The position numbers were made by a program, and so were the translations under genes. This document shows, one piece after another, positions 1-6,646 of a stretch of 20,984 bases of DNA. Origin of the DNA: Christensenella sp. UBA3770 (GTDB taxonomy: Bacteria; Bacillota; Clostridia; Christensenellales; CAG-1252); assembly GCA_002371075.1 (NCBI GenBank), contig DFFS01000088.1, positions 1 through 20,984 on the forward strand, in the 5' to 3' direction. Numbering within the stretch: the stretch's first letter is position 1; each line of letters starts with the position of its first letter. The notes beneath the pieces are model-generated. The model was not told where the DNA came from, made no database searches, and worked only from the letters and a program-made list of their open reading frames with translations.

Positions 1-281
1 CGGAGACCGCCCTTGTACGGACCGATGGCGCTGTTGTACTGCACCCTGTAACCCTTGTTGACTCTGACAACGCCGTTGTCGTCTACCCAAGGCACTCTGA
101 ATAAGATCACGCGCTCGGGCTCAACGAGCATGTCCAAAAGTCCACGTGCTTCGTACTCGGGATGCTTGTCGAAAACGACAGACAAACTGTCCAGAACTTC
201 CGTCACAGCCTGATGGAACTCAGGTTGATTGGGATTCTTAGCTTTGAGTTCTTCCAATACTTTGTTTACGTAACTGTTCAT
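1..281 (-). CDS. gdhA: NADP-type glutamate dehydrogenase, N-terminal part (runs off left edge)
   Basis: This is the first 93 codons of a hexameric glutamate dehydrogenase, which reductively aminates 2-oxoglutarate to glutamate in the cytoplasm. The start is an ATG at 281 preceded by an AAAGGAG ribosome-binding site. The translation begins MNSYVNKVLEEL and reaches the conserved block RVQYNSAIGPYKGGLR, which is the substrate-pocket region of the family; the catalytic lysine and the nucleotide-binding domain lie outside the window. The N-terminal helix and length before that block match the bacterial NADP-specific class, although coenzyme preference cannot be read from this fragment. It sits 30 bases downstream of icd on the same strand, so the enzyme making 2-oxoglutarate and NADPH is probably co-transcribed with the enzyme consuming both. 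Confidence 0.95.
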   Translation of the reverse strand, partial: MNSYVNKVLEELKAKNPNQPEFHQAVTEVLDSLSVVFDKHPEYEARGLLDMLVEPERVILFRVPWVDDNGVVRVNKGYRVQYNSAIGPYKGGL

Positions 282-311
282 ATTCCGCTCCTTTTATTAT
301 TTGCTTGAGAA

Positions 312-1526
312 TCACAGCGCTTGTTTAAGCGCATCCGCGATCTTTTGCAAGAATTCCGTTGTTGTGAGGGCATGAGGCTCGACGCCCTCCTTTTTGAAAA
401 TGGATTTGAGATCCCCCGTCATATAGCCGCTTTCCACCGTTTGGATCGTTGCTTTCTCCAAAAGATCCGCATAACGAACGAGATCGGGCGTGCCGTCCAG
501 TTCGCCGCGCTTTTTCAAGCCGCCCGTCCAAGCAAAGATGGTCGCGATGGGGTTGGTGCCGGTGGACTCCCCTTTCAAATGCCTGTAATAATGTCTTGTG
601 ACTGTGCCGTGCGCCGCCTCAAACTCGTATTTCCCCGTCGGAGAAACAAGCACGGAGGTCATCATTGCAAGTGAACCGAACGCCGTTGCAAGCATATCGC
701 TCATTACGTCGCCGTCATAGTTCTTGCAAGCCCAAATAAAGCCGCCCTTGCTGCGCATAACACGCGCTACGGCATCGTCGATCAACGTATAGAAATACGT
801 GATGCCTGCCTCTTCAAAGGCGGATTTATAGTTGGTGTCAAATTCCTCTTGGAAAATGTCTTTGAAACGATGGTCGTACGTTGCACTGATCGTATCTTTG
901 GAGCTAAACCAAAGGTCAAGCTTTTTGTTCAGCGCGTAGTTGAAACAACTTTTTGCAAAACTGCGAATGCTGTCGTCCAAATTGTGCATGCCGAGCACAA
1001 CGCCGCCGCACTTGTTGTAGTCGCAGATCAAAACGCGGCTTTCCTTGCCGTCTGCGGTGATCACAAGCTCCGCCTTGCTGCCTTTGGGGCAAACCGCTTC
1101 GACATCCTTATAAACGTCGCCATAGGCGTGACGCGCGATGACGATGGGGCTTGTCCAACCGGAAACAAGGGGAGAGATGCCGTCCACCATAATGGGCTCA
1201 CGGAAAACCGTCCCGTCAAGAGCGGCGCGAATGGTGCCGTTGGGACTCTTCCACATCTTGGTCAAGGAGTACTCCGTCATGCGCTGCGCATTGGGGGTGA
1301 TCGTCGCGCACTTTACGCCAACGCCCAAGCGGTCGATCGCCGCTGCGGCATCCTTGGTGACTTGGTCGGAGGTTGCCTCGCGGTTGACAAGAGAAAGATC
1401 GTAGTACTCTGATTTGAGGTCCACGAACGGATAGATCAGGATGTCTTTGATCCATTGCCAAACGACGCGAGTCATTTCATCGCCGTCGATCTCAACAATG
1501 GGGGTAATCATTTTGATCTTGTCCAT
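312..1526 (-). CDS. icd: NADP-dependent isocitrate dehydrogenase, type II (eukaryote-like)
   Basis: The 404-residue protein oxidatively decarboxylates isocitrate to 2-oxoglutarate with formation of NADPH. It is of the homodimeric type II class shared by eukaryotes and some bacteria. The substrate residues fall at exactly the positions used in human IDH1: Ser94 and Asn96 in KSPNGTIR, Arg100, Arg109 and Arg132. The metal-binding region is visible in NYDGDVMSDMLA and the coenzyme region in AAHGTVTRHYYRH, where the His-Gly-Thr and Arg-His pattern is typical of NADP specificity. The ATG at 1526 has an AGGAGA site about 6 bases upstream. The gene follows ddl after a 72-base gap holding its own promoter, and it precedes gdhA. 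The pairing suggests glutamate synthesis rather than a full oxidative TCA cycle. Confidence 0.96.
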   Translation of the reverse strand: MDKIKMITPIVEIDGDEMTRVVWQWIKDILIYPFVDLKSEYYDLSLVNREATSDQVTKDAAAAIDRLGVGVKCATITPNAQRMTEYSLTKMWKSPNGTIRAALDGTVFREPIMVDGISPLVSGWTSPIVIARHAYGDVYKDVEAVCPKGSKAELVITADGKESRVLICDYNKCGGVVLGMHNLDDSIRSFAKSCFNYALNKKLDLWFSSKDTISATYDHRFKDIFQEEFDTNYKSAFEEAGITYFYTLIDDAVARVMRSKGGFIWACKNYDGDVMSDMLATAFGSLAMMTSVLVSPTGKYEFEAAHGTVTRHYYRHLKGESTGTNPIATIFAWTGGLKKRGELDGTPDLVRYADLLEKATIQTVESGYMTGDLKSIFKKEGVEPHALTTTEFLQKIADALKQAL

Positions 1527-1546
1527 AGCCTTCTCCTAAAAACTGA

Positions 1547-1552
1547 ATTATA
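1547..1552 (-). promoter_or_regulatory. Extended -10 promoter for icd-gdhA
   Basis: On the minus strand a perfect TATAAT (1552-1547) is preceded by TG and one base, giving the extended -10 form TGaTATAAT. No good -35 box lies 17 bases upstream (the hexamer there reads CATTAC), which fits an extended -10 promoter. It is about 20 bases from the icd start codon and downstream of the ddl stop, so icd-gdhA can be transcribed independently of the cell-wall genes. No clear terminator separates ddl from icd, so read-through is also possible. Confidence 0.7.
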
Positions 1553-1598
1553 TCAGTATTTTATCACTCGTAATGCCATTTTTGCAACCACATAGACC

Positions 1599-2672
1599 TC
1601 ATTTTTGGGATAAAGCGGATAGATTATCTAAAACACGGCTATTAAATGAGATTATATCTTTTTGATCTGCGATGTTGATCGCATGCCTTACAACGCGTAA
1701 CAAAAGGTCCGAAAAGTCGATGCCGACTTCCTCAAAGAGATAATATGCAAGCGACCCGGGTTGCGAATTGATCTCATTGACGTACAAGACGTCATCCCGT
1801 TCGCTGTAGAGGTAATCGACGCGCGCAATGCCATCAAGTTCAAACGCGCGATAGACCCGTTCGGTGGTTTTTTGAATGCGATCGGCAATCTCGCCATCCA
1901 CGATCCGATTACTACCGCTCTTGTACTTTCCCCCTTCGTATTTTTCCTGAAACGTCAAAAACTCGTGCCAAGAACAAGGGTTTTCCACGGCGCCGACGAC
2001 AACCTCATCCCCCTCGCGAAAGGCGGCACAATTGTATTCGACGGCATTCGTGATGATCTCCTCGATCACGATGTCTTTGTCAAACGAAAAAGCCAAGCCG
2101 ATCGCCCCGATCAGTTCCGTTTCGTCGTGCGCGACTTGTATGCCGATGCTCGATCCCAATCTCGCAGGTTTGACGATCATGGGATACTTTAAAACCTTTG
2201 TTTTTTCCAAGACGTCTTCGTCGTGGTGTCCAAACACGCCTTTAGCTGTGGCGAAGCCGTGCCGAGCGCAAAGCACTTTTGTCAATCGTTTATCCATCGT
2301 CAGTGCGGATGGGAGCAATCCGGATGCCGTGTGCGGTATGTCAAAGCACTCCAGCAATGCGGAATAATGCCCGTCCTCCCCCTCTCCTCCGTGGCAACAG
2401 CAAATCACGCAGTCGAGCGCAACGGTTTTGCAGCCAAAGGTCAACACGCCGCGACCTTTCTTTCTACCAAACGACAGTTTTTTCCTTTTGACGCGCCCTT
2501 TCGCAAAGTCTTCTATCTTCAATTCTTTCTTTATAAGAAAGAACTCTCCGTCTTTCGCATAGATCGGATACAGCTCCGCTTTGTCCTTCAGCACCGCCGC
2601 CACCTGCGCCGCCGTGATGATGGAAATATCGTGCTCGTAACTTCTGCCGCCGAATAAAATGCCCAATTTCAA
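1599..2672 (-). CDS. ddl: D-alanine--D-alanine ligase family protein (divergent)
   Basis: This 357-residue ATP-grasp ligase should join two D-alanines for peptidoglycan precursors, supplying the dipeptide to the MurF-like enzyme encoded just upstream. The N-terminal LFGGRSYEHDIS, the CHGGEGEDG loop at 93-101, the ATP-grasp segment IVKPARLGSSIG at 166-177 and the metal-binding NEINSQPGS at 299-307 support the family. Departures from ordinary Ddl are clear: the usual NE(I/V)NT(M/L)PGFT is replaced by NEINSQPGSLAYY, and the region of the omega loop reads KYEGGKYKSGSNRI. There is also a short C-terminal tail of about 25 residues. The start is TTG at 2672, chosen because a perfect AGGAGG lies 7 bases upstream, overlapping the murF stop. 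Amino-acid specificity of the second site could differ from D-Ala. Confidence 0.88.
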   Translation of the reverse strand: MKLGILFGGRSYEHDISIITAAQVAAVLKDKAELYPIYAKDGEFFLIKKELKIEDFAKGRVKRKKLSFGRKKGRGVLTFGCKTVALDCVICCCHGGEGEDGHYSALLECFDIPHTASGLLPSALTMDKRLTKVLCARHGFATAKGVFGHHDEDVLEKTKVLKYPMIVKPARLGSSIGIQVAHDETELIGAIGLAFSFDKDIVIEEIITNAVEYNCAAFREGDEVVVGAVENPCSWHEFLTFQEKYEGGKYKSGSNRIVDGEIADRIQKTTERVYRAFELDGIARVDYLYSERDDVLYVNEINSQPGSLAYYLFEEVGIDFSDLLLRVVRHAINIADQKDIISFNSRVLDNLSALSQK

Positions 2673-2683
2673 AAGATATCCTC

Positions 2684-4204
2684 CTATAACAAATAATCGC
2701 GCGGGAGGTCGCTCATAATTAAAAGGACATCCCCCTTTTTCAACAGTTCGCCAAACAGTGTCGAGGCTTCATCGGTGTTTTTTACACGAATAACCTCCGT
2801 TTTTCCATTTTCCAGTCCTTGAACGACGGCGTCTCCGTAACGCCCCTCTGCAACCAAGACGATCGAAGCAACTTCTGCGATCTTTCGTCCAAGCGACCGA
2901 TTGATCTCCTTTTCCTGTTTCCCGCCTTCAACGATGCCCGACGTATAGACGATCTTTCTTTCTCCCGCAAACATAGCAAGGGACTCCAAGGCAACTTCGG
3001 CGCCAACGGGATTGACGTTGTAGCTGTCATCAATAACCGTAATATCGCCGCTTCTGACCACCTCAAATCGATGCGCGGGAGCATAAAGAGAGTATGCCGC
3101 GGCAACACAACATTCCCACGGCACGCCAAGTTCAACGGCGACCGCAACGGCAAGCGACACATTGACAACACTCGCCAACCCTACGCATGGCAGCGAAAAG
3201 CGGTGCAACTCCTCTCCTTTTGAAAGTGTAAATGCGGAGCCGCTTTTACCAAAGACAGTATCGCTGATAACGTAATCGGCATTTTCGTATCCGACGCCGA
3301 TCTTTTTCCCTTTTCTGCTTTGATACATCTTACGAACGTGCGGATCGGTCAAGTTGTAAAAAACACACTTATCCGCCGCGACGCTTTCCCCCAAGCGTCC
3401 TTTTTCCGATATGACGTTTTCCAAAGAGCCGAACGTTTCAAGGTGTTGCGGCGCAATGCCCGTTATAATGCCGAGATCGGGCTTTACCATATCGCACAAT
3501 TCTCGGATGTCCCCTTGTCGCCTTGCCCCCATTTCCAAAATGAGGACTTGTTCCTTGTCGCTTGCCGTTTCAACGGTCTTTGCTAATCCCAGCGGCGTGT
3601 TGTAGTTTTCGGGAGAAGCAAGCGTCTTGAAGCGCAGGGACAAAATCTGTTCCAAATAGCGTTTAACGCTTGTCTTACCGTAGCTACCGGTAATGCCGAT
3701 TTTAAGTGCAGGCATTAACGCAAGCCTCTTTGCCGCCCGATCGACGTATCTTTTGTTTTTGGCTTTTTCGATGGGATTCATGATCACGGAGCTTAACGCC
3801 AAAACGAATGGCGCGGTGGCGGGCGTCGTTGCCCAAAGTCCTTTAACAGTCGTAAAAAACAGCCCAACGTAAATGGCAAGGTACAAAAGAAGAAATACGA
3901 TCAATGATCGTATCAATCGACGCGTAAAATGGATCTCCAAACGCATGGAACGGTGCATACAAAAAACGAACAATCCCGTGCATGCGTACATGCAGATCGT
4001 CAAAACAAAAGAACCAACGCCCTTTGCAAGCAAGCAAACCGCCGTTTCCGCCGCGGAAGACAGTGCGAAATACGCTAAACAAAAGGCAATGTGCCTCTTT
4101 GCTCGTAGCAAAGCACCCAAGTGATAGCCTCCTCCCTGAAGAAGCGAAGCAAACGGCAGCGCGAGAAAGTAAGCAAGACCTGCGGAGATCACGATAAAAC
4201 TCAT
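2684..4204 (-). CDS. murF: MurF-like UDP-MurNAc-tripeptide--D-Ala-D-Ala ligase with N-terminal membrane domain
   Basis: The 506-residue protein is a Mur ligase of the MurF type, which adds D-Ala-D-Ala to the UDP-MurNAc-tripeptide. The ligase core starts near residue 165: P-loop GSYGKTS at 173-179, LEMGA at 223-227, Mg-site His in APQHLETFGS, a candidate carbamylated Lys268 in SEKGRL, and DDSYNVNP at 392-399, the counterpart of MurF DDAYNANP. In place of the soluble N-terminal substrate domain of ordinary MurF there are about 145 residues with four to five hydrophobic segments (about 2-22, 37-60, 64-84, 99-119, 127-143), so the enzyme should be membrane-anchored. The end (GDVLLIMSDL) lacks the common KGSRG motif. 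The ATG at 4204 overlaps the preceding gene's stop as ATGA; a longer in-frame extension to 4330 lies inside that gene and is not credible. Confidence 0.88.
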   Translation of the reverse strand: MSFIVISAGLAYFLALPFASLLQGGGYHLGALLRAKRHIAFCLAYFALSSAAETAVCLLAKGVGSFVLTICMYACTGLFVFCMHRSMRLEIHFTRRLIRSLIVFLLLYLAIYVGLFFTTVKGLWATTPATAPFVLALSSVIMNPIEKAKNKRYVDRAAKRLALMPALKIGITGSYGKTSVKRYLEQILSLRFKTLASPENYNTPLGLAKTVETASDKEQVLILEMGARRQGDIRELCDMVKPDLGIITGIAPQHLETFGSLENVISEKGRLGESVAADKCVFYNLTDPHVRKMYQSRKGKKIGVGYENADYVISDTVFGKSGSAFTLSKGEELHRFSLPCVGLASVVNVSLAVAVAVELGVPWECCVAAAYSLYAPAHRFEVVRSGDITVIDDSYNVNPVGAEVALESLAMFAGERKIVYTSGIVEGGKQEKEINRSLGRKIAEVASIVLVAEGRYGDAVVQGLENGKTEVIRVKNTDEASTLFGELLKKGDVLLIMSDLPRDYLL

Positions 4205-4884
4205 ATCCTCTCCCGAAAGGCGCGGATCACCCGATAAACAAGTTCGGGGTGTTCCAAATAGGAAAAATGGCCCGCGTCCTCGATCTCGATGCTTTGGCTC
4301 TCGCGGATCAACTCTCTCAGACGGCGGCACATATACAGCGGCGTATCCTTATCCTTTTTGCCCCATATTAATAGGGTCGGCACATCGATCGCGCGCGCGT
4401 CGTTTTCGCTGCTTTCGTTGACCACGTTGACAAATGTCTTTTTGATCTCGCCCGACAGACGCTTGTAATCTTCGCTTCCCTGCGGCAACCTCTTGAAGCC
4501 AAGTTTCTTTGCCAGTTTATATGCAACCACCTTCAGATGATATTTTAACCGCCGCCGCGGCAGGATCCCCGCGCTGTCGATCAGCACGACACCGACGACC
4601 CTTTTATCTTTTGCGGCAATGCGCATTGCGACACGTCCGCCAAACGAATGCCCGACAAGAACAACGTCCCGAGCCTGTCTTTCAGAAAGCAGCGCGCGAA
4701 CGCCGTTTGCATAGTCCTCTATCGTCAAAGGGAAAGAGGGGTGCGGCGTTGCCCCAAACCCGTAAAGGTCCATCGTTATAATTCTGAAACGTGCGGAAAG
4801 TCGGTCGGCAAGAGATTGAAAAGAGGCGATCTCACCGCCCCATCCGTGCAAAAAGACAAGGCACTTGCCTTCCCCATAATCCAA
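4201..4884 (-). CDS. Alpha/beta hydrolase (start uncertain)
   Basis: This is a small alpha/beta-hydrolase-fold enzyme of unknown substrate. In the reading frame one sees the oxyanion strand VFLHGWGG, the nucleophile elbow GHSFGG (Ser80 counted from the start given here), the acid Asp178 in WGKKDKD and His206 in DAGHFS, so the triad is complete. The start is hard to place. The frame stays open to a TTG at 4977, but that overlaps rimI by 74 bases. A perfect AAGGAGG sits at the rimI stop, and the first usual start codon after it is TTG at 4884, 14 bases downstream. An in-frame ATC at 4893 has ideal spacing of 5 bases and would keep the first beta strand, INYLDYG. The stop overlaps murF. Its place between rimI and murF hints at a cell-envelope or housekeeping role, but that is only context. 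Confidence 0.85.
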   Translation of the reverse strand: MDYGEGKCLVFLHGWGGEIASFQSLADRLSARFRIITMDLYGFGATPHPSFPLTIEDYANGVRALLSERQARDVVLVGHSFGGRVAMRIAAKDKRVVGVVLIDSAGILPRRRLKYHLKVVAYKLAKKLGFKRLPQGSEDYKRLSGEIKKTFVNVVNESSENDARAIDVPTLLIWGKKDKDTPLYMCRRLRELIRESQSIEIEDAGHFSYLEHPELVYRVIRAFRERI

Positions 4885-4903
4885 ATAGTTGATAGCTGCC
4901 TCC

Positions 4904-5344
4904 TTATAGCTCCAACCAGTAAATGAGCGCGTTTTCCTTATCGGTGTAGTAATGCGGTCTGACGCCTGCACAGACAAAGCCGTATTTCTCGTAAAGCTTT
5001 ATCGCAGCAAGGTTGCTCTCGCGCACTTCCAATGTCACGGCACGCGCGGATAATGCGTGCGCTCGCTCTATTAGGTGCGCGATCAGCGACGAACCGACGC
5101 CCCTCATGCGAAATGCAGGGTCGACCGCCACATTCAATATATGCAGCTCATCCAAAATGTGTAAAAAGCCGTAATAACCGATGATCTTTTGATCGGAAAC
5201 GGCAACAAAAAACGATGACAAAGGCTCCCTCATCTCGGACAGGATCATCTCCTGCGACCAGGGAGTTGAAAAACATAGTTTTTCAATACGCGCGATCTCC
5301 GCGGCGTCTTTCTCCGCGGCATCGGATATCACAAACGCGCTCAT
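4904..5344 (-). CDS. rimI: Ribosomal protein S18-alanine N-acetyltransferase (RimI, GNAT family)
   Basis: The 146-residue GNAT acetyltransferase should transfer acetyl from acetyl-CoA to the N-terminal alanine of ribosomal protein bS18. The N-terminal pattern IEKLCFSTPWSQEM, the acetyl-CoA loop RMRGVGSSL at 79-87, the LEVRESNLAAIKLYEKYGF block at 105-123 and the ending YYTDKENALIYWLEL are typical of RimI. The ATG at 5344 overlaps the tsaB stop as ATGA; the frame continues upstream inside tsaB, but that extension is rejected. The tsaE-tsaB-rimI order is a well-known conserved bacterial arrangement. The encoded protein is of normal length. Confidence 0.93.
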   Translation of the reverse strand: MSAFVISDAAEKDAAEIARIEKLCFSTPWSQEMILSEMREPLSSFFVAVSDQKIIGYYGFLHILDELHILNVAVDPAFRMRGVGSSLIAHLIERAHALSARAVTLEVRESNLAAIKLYEKYGFVCAGVRPHYYTDKENALIYWLEL

Positions 5345-5937
5345 TTGTTTTGTTCCTTCATGCGCTCTGCTTGCGATTTGCGCATATAAAGGGGTTTCAG
5401 ATATGTGGTTTCCATCTGGGGAGCGCATGCGGAAAACGCCCTTTCTTCAAACGCTTTGCGCGCAACGGAAAGCGCGCCGAAAGGTAACTCATCCCCTATA
5501 TTTTGCTGAAAGAGGTGATCACCGGGAAGATCGGTCATATCCAAGTTTTCAAGCACAAGCACGCCGCTTGTGAGTATAGCAGCGTAACAGCTGTCGTGTC
5601 CCGCGTCTATCGCGTAACAGCCTACGTTGGGTCGGACGGCGCGCATCACGTCAAAAGCCGTCAACGAGAAACGCGGCAAAGAAAGCGCAAACGCCATCGC
5701 GTTGGCAAACGTCACGCCGATGCGGATCCCGGTAAAGGAGCCGGGGCCGACAACGGCTGCAATGCCGTCAAGATCGTTTTGCTTCAGTTCCAAAGTGGCA
5801 AGTGCCTTTTTACAGGCGGGGATCAGCCCGGATTGTGTGGAAACAGAGGGGTCAAGATAACAAACCGCTTCCCTTTCTCCGTCAAACGCCGCAACGTATG
5901 ACCTTTTTAACGTAGTGTCTATAACAAGTCCTTTCAT
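5341..5937 (-). CDS. tsaB: tRNA t6A biosynthesis protein TsaB
   Basis: TsaB is the ASKHA-fold partner that dimerises with TsaD and helps transfer the threonylcarbamoyl group to A37 of ANN-decoding tRNAs. The hallmark GPGSFTGIRIG is at residues 64-74 and the protein opens with MKGLVIDTTLKRSYVA, the usual first strand. Predicted length is 198 residues, slightly short for the family (often 220-240), because the C-terminal half is compact. The ATG at 5937 overlaps the tsaE stop as ATGA, which decides the start over a longer in-frame extension. tsaD itself is not in the window. Confidence 0.93.
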   Translation of the reverse strand: MKGLVIDTTLKRSYVAAFDGEREAVCYLDPSVSTQSGLIPACKKALATLELKQNDLDGIAAVVGPGSFTGIRIGVTFANAMAFALSLPRFSLTAFDVMRAVRPNVGCYAIDAGHDSCYAAILTSGVLVLENLDMTDLPGDHLFQQNIGDELPFGALSVARKAFEERAFSACAPQMETTYLKPLYMRKSQAERMKEQNK

Positions 5938-6347
5938 ATACTTTTCGGCTCGGAGATCTTGATCTTTCTGCCCTCTCCGCAATACTCCAAGGCAATCTCG
6001 AAAACGCGTGCGTGAAAATCCTTTGTGCAGCACCATTCAACGACGCAAACACCGTCCTCTTTGCCAAGGTATTCCTCAAGCCCAAGCTCACTGAGGTCGC
6101 CCGACAAACGGTACATATCCATATGGTACAAAGCAAGTTTTTCCCCTTTATACTCCTTAATAATGGTAAAAGTGGGAGAAGTGACGGGCTCTTTCACGCC
6201 AAGAGCACGCGCAATGCCCTTGGTAAACGTGGTCTTCCCGGCACCCAGTTCACCCGATAAAAGCACGACGTCCCCGCCCTGCAGCAAAGCGGCAAAACGC
6301 TCCCCTGCTTGAATGGTCTCTTCACTTGTCTTTGCGATGATCTCCAT
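5934..6347 (-). CDS. tsaE: tRNA t6A biosynthesis ATPase TsaE
   Basis: TsaE is the P-loop ATPase that binds and resets the TsaB-TsaD complex during t6A formation. The protein has 137 residues with Walker A GELGAGKTT at 32-40, followed by the family-typical SPTFTIIKEY and a VVEW segment near the C-terminus. It heads the operon. The ATG at 6347 is the only plausible start, since the next methionines lie beyond the P-loop. There is no convincing ribosome-binding site: a strong -10 box ends only 6 bases before the ATG, so the transcript probably begins at or next to the start codon. Confidence 0.94.
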   Translation of the reverse strand: MEIIAKTSEETIQAGERFAALLQGGDVVLLSGELGAGKTTFTKGIARALGVKEPVTSPTFTIIKEYKGEKLALYHMDMYRLSGDLSELGLEEYLGKEDGVCVVEWCCTKDFHARVFEIALEYCGEGRKIKISEPKSI

Positions 6348-6353
6348 ATCTTG

Positions 6354-6382
6354 ATTATAGCGACATTTGTAAAAATTGGCAA
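6354..6382 (-). promoter_or_regulatory. Promoter of the tsaE operon, probably leaderless
   Basis: Minus strand: -35 TTGCCA (6382-6377), a 17-base spacer and a perfect -10 TATAAT (6359-6354). The tsaE ATG begins 7 bases beyond the -10 box, the usual distance to the transcription start, so the mRNA should start at the A of the ATG or within a base or two of it. Confidence 0.8.
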
Positions 6383-6436
6383 CGGTTTTGTTTTTTCAAC
6401 AAGAGAAAACTTTTTTTCAAATACCCCCTTTTCTTC

Positions 6437-6465
6437 TTGACAATCCGCCGCGGCGGGGCTACAGT
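6437..6465 (+). promoter_or_regulatory. Promoter of ribU with palindromic spacer
   Basis: A perfect -35 TTGACA at 6437-6442 is followed after 17 bases by TACAGT at 6460-6465 (four of six consensus bases). A TATAAA at 6465-6470 is a less well spaced alternative. Transcription would start near 6472, just before the riboswitch. The spacer contains the 12-base perfect palindrome CCGCCGCGGCGG at 6445-6456. Confidence 0.7.
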
Positions 6466-6475
6466 ATAAACAGAT

Positions 6476-6587
6476 ACATTTTAGGGCGGAGTGAAAGTCT
6501 CCACCGGTGGTATAGTCCACGAGCCCCAAAAGGGTTGAGCAGGGGTGGTTCCTGCACCGACGGTATAGTCCGGATGAAGCAAAATGT
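6476..6587 (+). ncRNA. FMN riboswitch (RFN element)
   Basis: The segment matches the RFN aptamer. The closing stem P1 is formed by ACATTTT (6476-6482) and AAAATGT (6581-6587). Inside are the conserved strings AGGGCGGAGTGAAAGTC, CACCGGTGG, GAGCCC, CACCGACGG and TAGTCCGGATG, in the order seen in known FMN riboswitches. FMN binding normally shuts off flavin synthesis or uptake genes. It lies 60 bases upstream of ribU, which fits control of riboflavin import. Confidence 0.95.
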
Positions 6588-6604
6588 TTATTTTTTGTGT
6601 TTTT

Positions 6605-6635
6605 GTGCCCCGATTTGTGTCGGAGCACTTTTTTT
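6605..6635 (+). terminator. Intrinsic terminator, riboswitch expression platform
   Basis: GTGCCCCGA (6605-6613) pairs with TCGGAGCAC (6620-6628) with one C-A mismatch around a 6-base loop, followed at once by seven T residues (6629-6635). It sits between the FMN aptamer and the ribU ribosome-binding site CGGAGG (6636-6641). This is the expected off state of a transcriptional riboswitch. I did not identify the competing antiterminator pairing with confidence. Confidence 0.8.
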
Positions 6636-6646
6636 CGGAGGCGGCT

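Noticed and set aside
4205..4330. 42-codon upstream extension of murF
   Set aside because: It lies inside the alpha/beta hydrolase gene, is charged and proline-rich unlike any MurF start, and the ATGA overlap at 4201-4204 gives a natural start.
6390..6417. AT-rich hairpin GTTTTTTC/GAGAAAAC followed by seven T residues on the plus strand
   Set aside because: It looks like a weak terminator, but no plus-strand gene precedes it, and one mismatch in an AT-only stem makes it likely chance; it could at most damp stray transcription into ribU.
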